A stretch of 64,000 bases of DNA from Stenotrophomonas maltophilia (GCA_002363385.1 DEVL01000003.1:1248085-1312084), one strand, 5' to 3'. Positions 23,954 through 35,053 are shown, counted from the first letter of the stretch. Notes: generated by a model not told the origin, from the sequence alone. Program-made: numbers and translations.

Positions 23954-24517
23954 ATGTCGAACAACAGCCCCTCCCAGGCAGCCAGACGATTGCGTTGGGC
24001 CGTGGTGCCCGCGCTGCTGGCGCTGGCGGGCGCCGCACAGGCGCAGAACTACGACCGCTACTACGACGACGGTTACAACGGTGGCCCCGTGCGCTGCGAA
24101 TCGATCAAGAACCGTACCCAGCAGTGCGCGCTGCCGGGTCGCGCGCGTCTGGTGCGGCAGATCTCCGGCTCGCCGTGCGTTGAAGGCCAGACCTGGGGCC
24201 AGGCCCGCGGCGGCGTGTGGGTGACCCAGGGCTGCCGTGCCGAGTTCATCGCCGAAGGGGGGCGCGGCGGCGGTCACTGGAATGGCGGTGGCGGCGGCTG
24301 GGGGCACAACGGCGGCGGCAACAGCGGCCGGGGCCAGATCCTGACCTGCGATTCGAATGATCACCGCCGCCAGCGCTGCGTCGCCAATGTCCGTCGCGAG
24401 GCCCGGCTGATCCGCCAGACCTCGCGCAACGCCTGTATCGAAGGCCGCACCTGGGGCTGGGACCGCACCGGCGTCTGGGTGGATGGCGGCTGCCGCGCCC
24501 AGTTCCAGATCTACTGA
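23954..24517 (+). CDS. DUF3011 family exported protein with two repeats
   Basis: A 187-residue protein with signal peptide (to AAQAQ). Two homologous DUF3011 units of about 55 residues (near 46-97 and 128-184) each carry conserved Cys, RLVRQ/RLIRQ, C.EG.TWG and GVWV..GCRA motifs. They are separated by a Gly/His/Asn-rich linker (about 102-124). The family is periplasmic and of unknown function; conserved cysteines suggest disulfides. It is monocistronic with a strong terminator. Confidence 0.85.
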   Translation: MSNNSPSQAARRLRWAVVPALLALAGAAQAQNYDRYYDDGYNGGPVRCESIKNRTQQCALPGRARLVRQISGSPCVEGQTWGQARGGVWVTQGCRAEFIAEGGRGGGHWNGGGGGWGHNGGGNSGRGQILTCDSNDHRRQRCVANVRREARLIRQTSRNACIEGRTWGWDRTGVWVDGGCRAQFQIY

Positions 24518-24560
24518 GGGCCGGCGCACGGCGCCTGAGCGCTTCCTGGGCGCTCAAACG

Positions 24561-24593
24561 AACGAGGCCGCGTCGGTTGGACGCGGCCTCGTT
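24561..24593. terminator. Bidirectional terminator between DUF3011 gene and dxs
   Basis: Arms AACGAGGCCGCGTC and its near complement around a short loop, flanked by T-containing sequence. It serves two convergent genes. Confidence 0.8.
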
Positions 24594-24631
24594 GCTTTCC
24601 GGAGCGCTCACCCAAGCGGGCGGGCCGCGTT

Positions 24632-26542
24632 TCAGCCTGCAGCGCTGAGCGGCTGGCCGCTCTTGACCAGCATCGGCCAGCGCTTGAGCACGGCCTGGCG
24701 GATGCCATCGGCATCGATACCGGCTTCGGCCAGCAGGTCTTCGCGGCTGGCGTGGTGCTGGAAGCTGTCCGGCAGGCCCAGGTGCAGGAACGGCTTGAGC
24801 ACGTTCTCGGCATTGAACAGTTCGGCCACGCCGGAACCGGCACCGCCGGCGACCACGTTGTCTTCGACGGTGACGAAGCCCTCGTGACGCTGCGCCAGCT
24901 CCAACAGCAGCGCACGGTCCAGCGGCTTGATGAAGCGCATGTTGACCACGGTCAGCCCCAGTTCGCGGCCCACCTGTTCGGCGGCGGTCACGGTGCTGCC
25001 GAAGGCGAGCAGGGCGATGCGGCTGCCCTGCAGGCGCAGCTCGGCCTTGCCGATCTCCAGCGTCGCCAGATTCGTGCCGGCGGCGATGCCGGTGCCGCTG
25101 CCGCGCGGATAGCGCACCGCAGCCGGGCCGGCATAGCGCAGGCCGGTGGTCAGCATCTGGCGGCACTCGGCCTCATCGGAGGGCGCCATCACCACCATGT
25201 GCGGCACGCAGCGCAGGAAGCTCAGGTCCAGGTTGCCGGCATGGGTCGCGCCGTCCGGGCCGACCACGCCAGCGCGGTCGACCGCGAACAGCACATCCAG
25301 CTCCTGCACGGCCACGTCGTGGACCAGCTGGTCGTACGCGCGCTGCAGGAAGGTCGAGTAGATCGCCACGACCGGCTTGGCGCCCTGGGTGGCCATGCCG
25401 GCCGCCAGGGTCACCGCGTGCTGCTCGGCGATGGCCACATCGAAGTAGCGCTCCGGGTATTCCTTGCTGAAGCGCACCAGGCCGGAGCCTTCGCGCATCG
25501 CCGGGGTGATGCCCATCAGCTTGGGTTCGGCCGCGGCGGCATCGCACAGCCAGTCGCTGAAGACGTCGGTATAAGTCGGCTTCTTGGCCCCGCCCTTGGC
25601 GATCAGGCCCTTGTCCGGATCGAACGGGCCGACCGCGTGATACCCGATCTGGTCGCCCTCGGCGCGCTCGTAGCCCTTGCCCTTGGTGGTCATCACGTGC
25701 AGCAGCTTCAGGCCCTTCAGGCTCTTGAGCGTCTTCAGCGTGGCGACCAGCGCCGGTACGTCGTGGCCATCGATCGGGCCGGTGTAATGGAAGCCCATTT
25801 CCTCGAAGAACGTGGACGGCACGAACATGCCCTTCCAATGCTCTTCCCAGCGCTTGACGAAGCGCGCGGTGGGATTGTGCTTCTTGTCGCCGAGGATCTT
25901 CTTGCCACCTTCGCGCAGCGCATTGAGCGTGCGGCTGCCGGTGGCGCGGCCGAGCATCTTGGTCAGCCCGCCCACGGCCTCGGAGATCGACATGTTGTTG
26001 TCGTTGAGGATCACCAGCAGGTTCGGCTCCTGCTCCATGCCGCCGGCGTGGTTGAGCGCCTCGTACGCCATACCGGCGGTCATTGCGCCATCGCCGATCA
26101 CGGCCACGACCTTGCGGTCATCGCCTTCGGCCTGGCGCGCGATCGCCATGCCCAGCGCGGCCGAGATGGAGGTGGAGGAATGACCGACGCCGAAGGTGTC
26201 GTACTCGCTTTCCTCGCGCTTGGGGAACGGCGCGACGCCGTCCTTCTGCTTGACCGTGTGGATCTCGTCGCGGCGGCCGGTCAGGATCTTGTGCGGGTAG
26301 GTCTGATGACCCACATCCCAGACCAGCTGATCGACGGGCGTCTGATACAGGTAGTGCAGGGCGACGGTCAGTTCGATCACGCCCAGGCCGGCGCCGAAAT
26401 GGCCGCCGCTCTTGCCCACCGACTCAATCAGGTAGGCACGCAGTTCATCCGCGATCGCGGGCAGTTCGGATTCATCGAACCTGCGCAGGTCATCCGGTGA
26501 CTGGATGCGCGCAAGGCGGGGATAGCGGGCGGAATCGATCAT
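24632..26542 (-). CDS. dxs: 1-deoxy-D-xylulose-5-phosphate synthase
   Basis: A 636-residue enzyme that joins pyruvate and glyceraldehyde-3-phosphate using thiamine diphosphate, the entry step of the MEP isoprenoid pathway. Motifs in order: DVGHQTYPHKILTGR, HSSTSISAALGMA, the TPP motif GDGAMTAGMAYEALNHAG ending near the NDNNMSIS Mg site, GPIDGHD, then the pyrimidine-domain FDVAIAEQHAVTLAAG and C-terminal EDNVVAGGAGSGV. Full length for the family. It starts at the ATG at 26542. Confidence 0.97.
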   Translation of the reverse strand: MIDSARYPRLARIQSPDDLRRFDESELPAIADELRAYLIESVGKSGGHFGAGLGVIELTVALHYLYQTPVDQLVWDVGHQTYPHKILTGRRDEIHTVKQKDGVAPFPKREESEYDTFGVGHSSTSISAALGMAIARQAEGDDRKVVAVIGDGAMTAGMAYEALNHAGGMEQEPNLLVILNDNNMSISEAVGGLTKMLGRATGSRTLNALREGGKKILGDKKHNPTARFVKRWEEHWKGMFVPSTFFEEMGFHYTGPIDGHDVPALVATLKTLKSLKGLKLLHVMTTKGKGYERAEGDQIGYHAVGPFDPDKGLIAKGGAKKPTYTDVFSDWLCDAAAAEPKLMGITPAMREGSGLVRFSKEYPERYFDVAIAEQHAVTLAAGMATQGAKPVVAIYSTFLQRAYDQLVHDVAVQELDVLFAVDRAGVVGPDGATHAGNLDLSFLRCVPHMVVMAPSDEAECRQMLTTGLRYAGPAAVRYPRGSGTGIAAGTNLATLEIGKAELRLQGSRIALLAFGSTVTAAEQVGRELGLTVVNMRFIKPLDRALLLELAQRHEGFVTVEDNVVAGGAGSGVAELFNAENVLKPFLHLGLPDSFQHHASREDLLAEAGIDADGIRQAVLKRWPMLVKSGQPLSAAG

Positions 26543-26633
26543 GTTTATCGCGCTTCTTCTGAGCGCCTATTTTCCCCCCCAAATGAGGGTGGGGCAAGCA
26601 AACCGCCTTTTCAGTGAGTAAACGGTGAGGGTG

Positions 26634-26654
26634 GCTGCGACAGAACGTCGCAGC
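26634..26654 (-). terminator. Stem-loop after the HNH gene
   Basis: Perfect 8-bp arms GCTGCGAC/GTCGCAGC with a 5-base loop, directly after the HNH stop on the minus strand. No T run. Confidence 0.5.
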
Positions 26655-26658
26655 GCGC

Positions 26659-27318
26659 TCACGCGCAGAGCTTGGAACGCTTGGGCAGCTGCGCCTTCAG
26701 GAATGCCATCTGATCGGCCAGGATGTTCCGGTTGGACAGGATCATGTGCTCGATCCAGCTCGGCCGGTACGGCACCGCCAGCAGCGGCATGCCGGCCTGC
26801 TGCGGGGTGCGGTTGCTCTTGCGCGAGTTGCAGTGGAAGCAGGCGCTGACCACGTTCTCCCAGACATCCAGGCCGCCCTTGGAGATCGGCATGACGTGGT
26901 CGCGGGTCAGCTGCGGGCGATTGAACTGTTGCCCGCAGTACAGGCACAGGTGCGAATCACGCGCGAACAATGCGGGATTGGACAGATTGGGGGTCGGGTC
27001 GATCGCGCGGGAGCGGGCGTGGCCGCGGGCAGCAATGATCGGGTGCAGGTCCAGGCCGCTCTGCAGGCCGGTGGTGCGGCAGATGCCGCCGTGGATGTGC
27101 AGGCAGGGGTCGCCGAGGGTCCAGGCCACCGCGCCGCGTGCGTAGAGGCAGGAGGCATCCTGCCAATTGATCCAGTCCAGTACGCGACCGTGGGCGTCCA
27201 GGGCCAACAACCGCACCGAGCCGGGCCGATGCAGCGTAACGATCGGCGATACCTCAGCGACCGGGGCGGACGAGGCTCCGGTATCGATCAGACCCAAGCG
27301 TGTAGTGTCTGTCTCCAT
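26659..27318 (-). CDS. HNH endonuclease family protein
   Basis: A 219-residue protein. The C-terminal HNH module is clear: CLYCGQQF (first zinc pair, near 125), LTRDHVMPISKGG (catalytic His), WENVVSACFHCNSRKSN (Asn and second Cys pair). The N-terminal 110 residues are less conserved. HNH enzymes nick or cut DNA; this chromosomal type sits beside dxs and its role is unknown, possibly DNA repair or defence. Not flanked by mobile-element genes. Confidence 0.88.
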   Translation of the reverse strand: METDTTRLGLIDTGASSAPVAEVSPIVTLHRPGSVRLLALDAHGRVLDWINWQDASCLYARGAVAWTLGDPCLHIHGGICRTTGLQSGLDLHPIIAARGHARSRAIDPTPNLSNPALFARDSHLCLYCGQQFNRPQLTRDHVMPISKGGLDVWENVVSACFHCNSRKSNRTPQQAGMPLLAVPYRPSWIEHMILSNRNILADQMAFLKAQLPKRSKLCA

Positions 27319-27336
27319 CGGGAAAACAGCTTATAC

Positions 27337-27396
27337 CCGAATCGTTACGAATTGGGTATAGGGGCTTGCGCCCCTACCCGATTCGTAACGATTCGG
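27337..27396. repeat. Long near-perfect inverted repeat
   Basis: Arms 27337-27365 and 27370-27396 pair over about 27 bp with one mismatch and a 2-base bulge around a TTGC loop. The arms contain CCGAATCGTTACGAAT. It sits 18 bases upstream of the HNH start on the minus strand. It could be a terminator for the acyl-CoA dehydrogenase, an operator, or a REP-like element. Confidence 0.8.
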
Positions 27397-27431
27397 TCAG
27401 GCATTCCACCTTAACCCCGCGCCGTTGGCGC

Positions 27432-27454
27432 GCCCCCTTCAACAAGAAGGGGGC
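27432..27454. terminator. GC-rich hairpin downstream of acyl-CoA dehydrogenase
   Basis: Arms GCCCCCTTC/GAAGGGGGC with loop AACAA. A second small palindrome (GCCGGCC/GGCCGGC) lies at about 27479-27495. No T run on the minus side; terminator activity is plausible, not certain. Confidence 0.5.
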
Positions 27455-27500
27455 TTCTCTCCAGACCTGCATTGGGTGCCGGCCAAAGGCCGGCGACCGA

Positions 27501-29294
<1,794 letters not shown>

Positions 29295-29340
29295 CGGGGA
29301 CAGTCTCGATCAGTGGCGAAGGGGGGCGGAAACCCGCCGG

Positions 29341-29826
29341 TCAGCGCAGGACGCCGGGCAGGCCGGGGGCCTGGTTGAGCGTGCTGCGGCTATCAATCTC
29401 GAACGTGCGTTGCTTCTTTTCCTGCGGGGTGGCGCTTACCGTGCCCTTGAGCGAATAGCCCAGGGTGCGGTTGCCGGCCAGTGCGTCGGCCATCACCAAG
29501 CGGGCGCCCGAGCTCGGCTTGAGCTCGACGTTGACCACATCGGCGGACACGCCACCGATCGACAGCGCCGGCTGCAGCTGCAGCTGGCCAGCGTCCTGAT
29601 CACTCACCTTCAGCTGGAGCGAGACGTTGTCGAAGGTCATGGGCATGGAGCTGAAGTTCTGCAGGCGCAGCGCGACCGTCCAGCTGCCATCGGCACGCAC
29701 CGTCAGCTCCTGCACGCTGGCGGCCGGCTCGGAGACACGTTTGACCGTCTTGTTGCAGGCGGTCAGGGCCAGCGAGGCGATGACGATCAGGGCAAGGGCG
29801 AGGCGGGGACGGAAGCGGTGGGGCAT
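29341..29826 (-). CDS. LEA14/WHy-like lipoprotein
   Basis: A 161-residue lipoprotein. Lipobox LALTAC puts the lipidated Cys near residue 24. The mature part is a beta-sandwich with VALRLQNFSSMPMTFDNVSLQLKV, typical of LEA type-2 (WHy) domains. GAGGAT precedes the ATG at 29826. It probably faces the periplasm. It lies 46 bases behind the acyl-CoA dehydrogenase start, same strand, with no obvious functional link. Confidence 0.75.
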   Translation of the reverse strand: MPHRFRPRLALALIVIASLALTACNKTVKRVSEPAASVQELTVRADGSWTVALRLQNFSSMPMTFDNVSLQLKVSDQDAGQLQLQPALSIGGVSADVVNVELKPSSGARLVMADALAGNRTLGYSLKGTVSATPQEKKQRTFEIDSRSTLNQAPGLPGVLR

Positions 29827-29998
29827 GGCGCAATCCTCAGGCGGGTGTTGCATGGGTGTGAGCATACTACGGCGTATGGTGTTCGCGCTGCCCGGGGCAG
29901 CGTGACGCAAGGGTAGGGCACCGGGATGACGGCACCACGTGCTTTTAGTCGTGGGAAAGGTGCAGGCGGGCCCGGGCCTCTGGGGTGGCCCGGCCGGG

Positions 29999-30541
29999 TC
30001 AGTCCAGCGGCGCCATCACCCGCAGGGGAGCGAGGTCATAGCCCATCGCCTCGGCCCGGGCCTTGAGCTGCTCGAACAGGGCCGTGTCCATGCTCGGCGA
30101 GCGCGACAGGATCCACAGGTACTTGCGATCCGGCTCGCCGACCACGGCCCACTGGTAGCCGGGGTCCAGCGCGATCACCCAGTAATCGGCCCATACCAGC
30201 GGCACCCAGGACAGCCAGTCCGGCACGAAACGTACCTGCAGGCGGCCGGGATGGCCTTCGACCGGTCGCGCTACGCCATCGGCGGCAACGCGATCCCCGT
30301 CAGCCTCGCGGCAGGCGTTGTGCACGCTGATCCGTCCATCGGCACGCAGGCTGTAGGTGGCGGTGATGTCGCCCACGCACTTCTTCTGGAACGATACCGG
30401 CAGGTGCGCGATCTCATGCCACTGGCCGGCATAGCGGTCCATGTCCAGCGCCTCCACCGAGGTCACTGGTACGGCGGCCCAGGCGGGTGCGGTGACCGCG
30501 AGGGCGAGCAGGGCACTGAGCAGATAGCGGCTGCGCATCAT
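29999..30541 (-). CDS. blc: Bacterial lipocalin (Blc family), periplasmic form
   Basis: A 180-residue protein with a signal peptide ending PAWAA. Lipocalin signatures: DMDRYAGQWHEIAHLPVSFQKKC (residues 39-61), a TATYSLRADGRISVHNAC strand pair, YWVIALDPGYQWAVVGEPDRKYLWILSR. No lipobox cysteine, unlike E. coli Blc, so it is probably soluble periplasmic. It binds lipids such as lysophospholipids in the envelope. GGAG lies 5 bases before the ATG at 30541. Confidence 0.9.
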   Translation of the reverse strand: MMRSRYLLSALLALAVTAPAWAAVPVTSVEALDMDRYAGQWHEIAHLPVSFQKKCVGDITATYSLRADGRISVHNACREADGDRVAADGVARPVEGHPGRLQVRFVPDWLSWVPLVWADYWVIALDPGYQWAVVGEPDRKYLWILSRSPSMDTALFEQLKARAEAMGYDLAPLRVMAPLD

Positions 30542-30616
30542 CGACACTCCAGACAAGACGCAGCGAGCTTAGGCACAGGCCGGGCGGGAATTGTGAATAT
30601 TCCGTCATGGGGGGCA

Positions 30617-31333
30617 CTATGGGCTGTCGGCAGAGAGTTCGCGCGTTGCGTTGCCGTTCTCATCAAGGAAGCGCACGCTGGCATCTCCTGATGGCGTGAC
30701 CACCAGTTCCAGCCGCGGCTTTCCTCGCCCGTCGCGCAACGTGAGCATGGCTTCGCGGGCATCGGATTTACCCAGGAACACGCGTTCGGTGATCGCAGGA
30801 ACGCCCTCCCGATGAAGTGACTCGTCGCGCTCGGAAAAGAATGGGCGGGAGAGACCATCGGCGACGTCGTTGAAGCTCAGGCCTGCGTAGTGTGTCCCTG
30901 CATCATCCACGCCCAGCAACTGCATCTGCTGGTCCTGCTGATAGCGGTCGAAGGTCAGGCTCATGCCGCTGGAGGGTTTGCCGTTCTTGTCGAGCGAGCC
31001 GTTGTAGATCAGCCCGCCGTTTTCCGTTCCTTCATCATTGAAGAACAGCATGCCTGCCATCGGGCGCGGATGAGGCTGCTCCTTGTTGTGAATGATCACG
31101 CCAGGAAACAGCGTGCGATTGGATATCGCCAATCGCAGCGTTCCGTCGGGTTCCTTGATGTTGATGCGCTGTGCATCGATGACGTCAAAGCTTGCGCTGC
31201 GCTGTGACGTCGCCCCCATCATCAAGGCGGTCATGGTCAGCAGACCGGCCGCTGCGCAGCCCAGCGTGAGTCGTCGTTGGTTTCGCTGCAGATGCGCGAT
31301 CTGCGCCTGCAGTGCTTCGATGCCGTCCGACAT
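30617..31333 (-). CDS. Membrane-anchored hypothetical protein with coiled coil
   Basis: A 238-residue protein. Residues 1-20 form a short coiled coil (GIEALQAQIAHLQRNQRRL), 24-42 one transmembrane helix, and the rest is a periplasmic-looking beta-rich domain with DAQRINIKEPDGTLRLAISN and a second similar strand set near the C-terminus. The family is not recognised by name, but the layout recurs in proteobacterial hypotheticals. Upstream 31334-31602 holds no gene I can support. Confidence 0.65.
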   Translation of the reverse strand: MSDGIEALQAQIAHLQRNQRRLTLGCAAAGLLTMTALMMGATSQRSASFDVIDAQRINIKEPDGTLRLAISNRTLFPGVIIHNKEQPHPRPMAGMLFFNDEGTENGGLIYNGSLDKNGKPSSGMSLTFDRYQQDQQMQLLGVDDAGTHYAGLSFNDVADGLSRPFFSERDESLHREGVPAITERVFLGKSDAREAMLTLRDGRGKPRLELVVTPSGDASVRFLDENGNATRELSADSP

Positions 31334-31602
31334 TCACCTCTCCCTGTGTGCGCGGCCTTGGGGACGAACAAGCGCGGCCGCAGACGATCCTGTCCGCCGG
31401 GTGAGCATGCCAGCGCGCGGCGATGGAGGGCAAGGAACGGCGCTGCGCGACGGATCGCTGTTTCGACGTTCGCTTCATCATCGCGTGCGTGCGTCGCCGT
31501 CGGCGCGAATGCACTGCCGATGAAGTACGTCATGGAGCTCGAACCAGCTGCGGAAATGCCTTCGTTGGACACGGTGCGATGTGGCGAGACCGAACAACAG
31601 GC

Positions 31603-31633
31603 AAAAAAAATGACCTGCATTTCTGCAGGTCAT
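31603..31633 (-). terminator. Rho-independent terminator of tRNA-Phe
   Basis: A perfect 10-bp stem (ATGACCTGCA with its complement) followed on the minus strand by a run of eight T. It starts 10 bases after the tRNA 3' end. Confidence 0.92.
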
Positions 31634-31642
31634 CTGAAAGTG

Positions 31643-31718
31643 TGGTGGCCGGGGACGGAATCGAACCGCCGACACGGGGATTTTCAATCCCCTGCTCTAC
31701 CAACTGAGCTACCCGGCC
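31643..31718 (-). tRNA. tRNA-Phe (anticodon GAA)
   Basis: A 76-base cloverleaf including an encoded CCA. Acceptor GGCCGGG/CCCGGCC, D-arm with AGCTCAGTTGGTAGAGC, anticodon stem GGGGA/TCCCC with loop TTGAAAA, T-arm GGCGG-TTCGATT-CCGTC. It reads UUC/UUU codons. A terminator follows directly. Confidence 0.97.
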
Positions 31719-31920
31719 ACTTCATCGCTGCGTTGCCGCTGGCGAGGACGCGAATAATACGGAGGTATGAGAGGTTCGGCAAGCGTTTCGCGAAAAAAAT
31801 TTCACATTTGTTTCCGAGCCCCTGTCTGAAGCCACGCAAGTGCTTGATACAGCGGGTTCGCCGGCAGCAGGGCGACGCATGAACCCCGGTTCAGACGCGG
31901 CCCGGCGCAGCGGCCACCGC

Positions 31921-33105
31921 TCACGCATCGCGGGCGTGGGCCTCATCCGGCATGCACCACAGCAGCGCGATGCCGATCGCCATCATGATCGCCGCCAGTA
32001 CCAGCGCGCCTTGGTAGGAGCCGCTGTCGCGTGCCAGGGTGCCTGCAATCGCGGGCGCAATGATCTGGGCGACGCCATAACTCAGCGTCAGCGTCGCCAT
32101 CGCTTTGGCCGGGTTGTGCGGGTAGTGACGCCCGACCACGGTCAGGGTCAGGCTGACGATGCCCGCGAAAGTGATGCCGAACAGCACGGCGCTGGTGGCG
32201 CCTGCCCACAAGTCGTCGCTCAGCAGCGGCAGCACGAATGACACGGTCTGCAATGCATAGGCGAACATCAACGCGCGGATCAGGCCCAGCCGCGCCGCGA
32301 TACGGTCCCAGGCGAACGTGGAGGGGATGGCGGTGATCCCGACCAGCACCCACACCCAACTGCCGCGACCGGCGAAGGCAGGGGTCTGCACGAGAATGGC
32401 GACAATGAACGTCGCGCTGACCACGAAGCCGAACCCCGCACAGAAGTAGGTCGCAATCAGCAGCCAGCGCCAACGCTGCCAAGGGGGCGAGGGCGCCGAG
32501 GTACTACTGGCGCTGGAGATCGGCACCGGTGCGGGCATCCAGGCCCACGCCGGCATCAAAAAAACGAGCGCAAGCGCACCGAGGGCGAGCCACTGCTGCG
32601 AGGACAGCAGATGATCGGCCATCGCCGCCGCAGCCAGGCCGGAGACGGCGATGCCCATCCCGAGCCCGGCAAAGTGCAGGCCGAGCCGGGGGCGGCGCTG
32701 ATGCGCGAGCAACCAGTTGAGCACCAGCCCCGAGGCGAGCAACAGGCCGGCCGTGCTGGACAGGCCGGCCACGAAGCGCAGCACGCTCCACGCCGTCATG
32801 TCTGCGGTGGCACCCATGAGGGCGGTGGAGATCACCGCCAGCACCAGCCCGACGCGGTAGAAGCGGAATTTCAACTGCATCTCACCGACCCGGGCAACCA
32901 GCAGCGTGCCGGTCAGGTAGCCGAGGTAATTGAAGGTCGCCAGCCAGCCGCCGTTGGCCGCTGACAGCCCGGCGTCCTCCCGCATGAGCGGCAGCAACGG
33001 GGTATAGGCAAAGCGGGCCAGGCCCACGGTCAGCACCAGGGCGCAGATGCCGGCAGTGATGACCTGCCAGGGGGCGCGGGAAGGCGGCGCAGTCGATGAC
33101 GTCAT
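31921..33105 (-). CDS. MFS transporter, YbfB/YjiJ type
   Basis: A 394-residue protein with about 12 hydrophobic helices. The N-terminal motif GLARFAYTPLLPLMREDAGLS is characteristic of YbfB/YjiJ-like major-facilitator proteins. A cytoplasmic loop (PISSASSTSAPSPPWQRWRW) separates the two halves near residue 205. The start MTSSTAPPS at 33105 is preferred over an upstream in-frame ATG that lies inside the preceding gene's end. The substrate is unknown. The 33123-33512 gene is upstream on the same strand, 17 bases away. Confidence 0.85.
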   Translation of the reverse strand: MTSSTAPPSRAPWQVITAGICALVLTVGLARFAYTPLLPLMREDAGLSAANGGWLATFNYLGYLTGTLLVARVGEMQLKFRFYRVGLVLAVISTALMGATADMTAWSVLRFVAGLSSTAGLLLASGLVLNWLLAHQRRPRLGLHFAGLGMGIAVSGLAAAAMADHLLSSQQWLALGALALVFLMPAWAWMPAPVPISSASSTSAPSPPWQRWRWLLIATYFCAGFGFVVSATFIVAILVQTPAFAGRGSWVWVLVGITAIPSTFAWDRIAARLGLIRALMFAYALQTVSFVLPLLSDDLWAGATSAVLFGITFAGIVSLTLTVVGRHYPHNPAKAMATLTLSYGVAQIIAPAIAGTLARDSGSYQGALVLAAIMMAIGIALLWCMPDEAHARDA

Positions 33106-33122
33106 GGCGGCTCGTGCCTGCG

Positions 33123-33512
33123 TCAGCGCGTGTCGGGACATTGCAGGCGGGTCAGGCGCTCGCCATCGAAGTCGGCCACGATGCTGCCATCGCTTGCCTT
33201 GTGCGCCGGCCAGCGCGCCTGCTCCGCAGCGCCCGGCAGCGGATTGCCGAGGTGGAAGTACACCTTGCCGCGGGAATCGCCGGGTTGCAGCGCGGCGCAG
33301 CCTGCGATCGGCGCGGCGCGCTCACCGCAGTCGCCCTGCAGCAGGCACAGCCGCGTACGGCACTGGCCGCTGCCGGAGGACCAGTGCCCTTGCGCGGCGA
33401 GGCAGCCTGGTTCGGTGGCAAGAATCGCCCAGCACGCCAGGCCGAACACGGTCGTGGCCGACATCAGGACAGGCAGCAGGTAGCGGCGCGGGCGCGAGGG
33501 GGAGTTGCTCAT
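33123..33512 (-). CDS. Membrane-anchored Cys-rich hypothetical protein
   Basis: A 129-residue protein with one N-terminal hydrophobic helix (residues 12-32) and a periplasmic-type domain with seven cysteines after the helix, suggesting disulfides. Not recognised. It is probably co-transcribed with the MFS transporter downstream. Confidence 0.6.
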   Translation of the reverse strand: MSNSPSRPRRYLLPVLMSATTVFGLACWAILATEPGCLAAQGHWSSGSGQCRTRLCLLQGDCGERAAPIAGCAALQPGDSRGKVYFHLGNPLPGAAEQARWPAHKASDGSIVADFDGERLTRLQCPDTR

Positions 33513-33735
33513 GGCTTGATCATGCGCCTGCCCTTACTTCCGGGGCAATCCACCCATCGCGCAAGGTACGGATGGAACGCTGTGACGCCATGGAACGCGA
33601 CGGTCGCCGTCGCACAAGGGCCGCCGGTCCTGGCAGCGTGCGGCACGGATGGAACGCTGTTTTACCCACCGCCCGTGCACACGGGGAACCCGTACTGTCG
33701 GGATTCCTTTTTGCTTTGCCTGGAGTCACGCCACG

Positions 33736-34758
33736 ATGAATGCCCTGACCAACACCCGCATCGTGCTTGCATCGCGTCCCCACGGTGAGCCGGTAGCCGC
33801 CAATTTCCGCCTTGAGCAGGTGCCGGTTCCCACGCCGGGTCCCGGCGAGGTGCTGCTGCGTAATCGCTATCTGTCGTTGGATCCCTACATGCGCGGTCGC
33901 ATGGAGGAGGGGCCGTCCTATGCCGCGCCGGTCGCGCTGGATGCAGTGATGGAAGGCCGCACGGTGTCCGAGGTGGTGGCCTCCAACCATCCAGACATCG
34001 CGGTGGGCACGCAGGTGGTGGCCTCCGGCAACTGGCAGACACACGCGGTAGTGCCCGGCGATGCGCTGACCCGCACGCTGGAGGACAACGGGCTGCCGCT
34101 CAGTACCGCACTGGGCGTGTACGGCATGCCCGGATTCACCGCCTATGCGGGTCTTCAGGAGATCGGCAAGCCGCAGCCGGGCGAGACGCTGGTGGTGGCT
34201 GCTGCCAGCGGCCCGGTCGGCGCGACGGTGGGCCAGATCGCCAGGCTGCAGGGCGCGCGCACGGTGGGGATCGCCGGTGGCGAGCAGAAGCGCCGCTACC
34301 TGGAAACCCTGGGGTTCGATGTGGCGCTGGATCATCGCGCCGACGATTTCGCCGAACAGTTGCGCGCGGCGGTTCCCAACGGGATCGATGTCTACTTCGA
34401 AAACGTGGGCGGGCATGTGTTCGACGCCGTGGCACCGTTGCTCAACGATTTTGCACGTATCCCGGTGTGCGGCACGATCGCGACCTACAACGCACGTGGC
34501 GCGGTGCTGCCCGGCCCGGATCGTCTGCCCGGCTTCATGAGCCAGGTGCTGCGTCAGCGCCTGACCGTCCGCGGCTTCATCCAGTCCGATCTGCATGCCT
34601 TCTTCCCGGCGTTCCTGCGCGACATGGGCCAGTGGCTGAAGGACGGCAAAGTGCAGTATCGCGAGGACATCGTCGACGGGCTCGAGCAGGCGCCGGAGGC
34701 CTTCTTCGGGCTGCTCAAGGGCCGCAACTTCGGCAAGCTGGTGGTCAAGCTCGACTGA
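33736..34758 (+). CDS. NADPH-dependent oxidoreductase, zinc-free MDR family (CurA/YncB-like)
   Basis: A 340-residue medium-chain dehydrogenase/reductase without the zinc ligands of alcohol dehydrogenases. N-terminal catalytic part RNRYLSLDPYMRGRM, nucleotide-binding AASGPVGATVGQIARLQGARTVGIAGG (near 155-180), DVYFENVGGHVFDAV near 225. Related enzymes reduce alkenals, prostaglandin-like ketones or curcumin. TGGAGT precedes the ATG. A general detoxification role is likely. Confidence 0.9.
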   Translation: MNALTNTRIVLASRPHGEPVAANFRLEQVPVPTPGPGEVLLRNRYLSLDPYMRGRMEEGPSYAAPVALDAVMEGRTVSEVVASNHPDIAVGTQVVASGNWQTHAVVPGDALTRTLEDNGLPLSTALGVYGMPGFTAYAGLQEIGKPQPGETLVVAAASGPVGATVGQIARLQGARTVGIAGGEQKRRYLETLGFDVALDHRADDFAEQLRAAVPNGIDVYFENVGGHVFDAVAPLLNDFARIPVCGTIATYNARGAVLPGPDRLPGFMSQVLRQRLTVRGFIQSDLHAFFPAFLRDMGQWLKDGKVQYREDIVDGLEQAPEAFFGLLKGRNFGKLVVKLD

Positions 34759-34882
34759 GCGTTCGGTCGCGTGTGAGTGCGCCGTGTGCAAAGCCGTCCC
34801 GATCGTGATTCGTGCATCACGATCGGCCGGTTAGCCTGCGGATGAAGGCCCCGTACCGGGAACCGCACAAGTGAGTAGACCC

Positions 34883-35053
34883 ATGGCAGACACCAAGCCC
34901 AGCGAACACGGCAAGCAGGAAGGCATCGAAGAGAGTCAGCAGGACCGCAAGCAGGATGAAACCGCCAAGCAACGGCCGGGCCAGACCGATCAGGCGATCC
35001 ATGATGCGGGAACACGTCGGCCGGAGCGCAAGGATAATCCTGAGGGGGCGTAA
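34883..35053 (+). CDS. Small hydrophilic disordered protein
   Basis: A 56-residue protein of mostly Lys, Glu, Gln, Asp and Arg (start MADTKPSEHG) with no hydrophobic core, like small stress-associated hydrophilins. An in-frame GTG at 34871 is an alternative start. The ribosome site is weak. Its function is unknown. Confidence 0.5.
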   Translation: MADTKPSEHGKQEGIEESQQDRKQDETAKQRPGQTDQAIHDAGTRRPERKDNPEGA

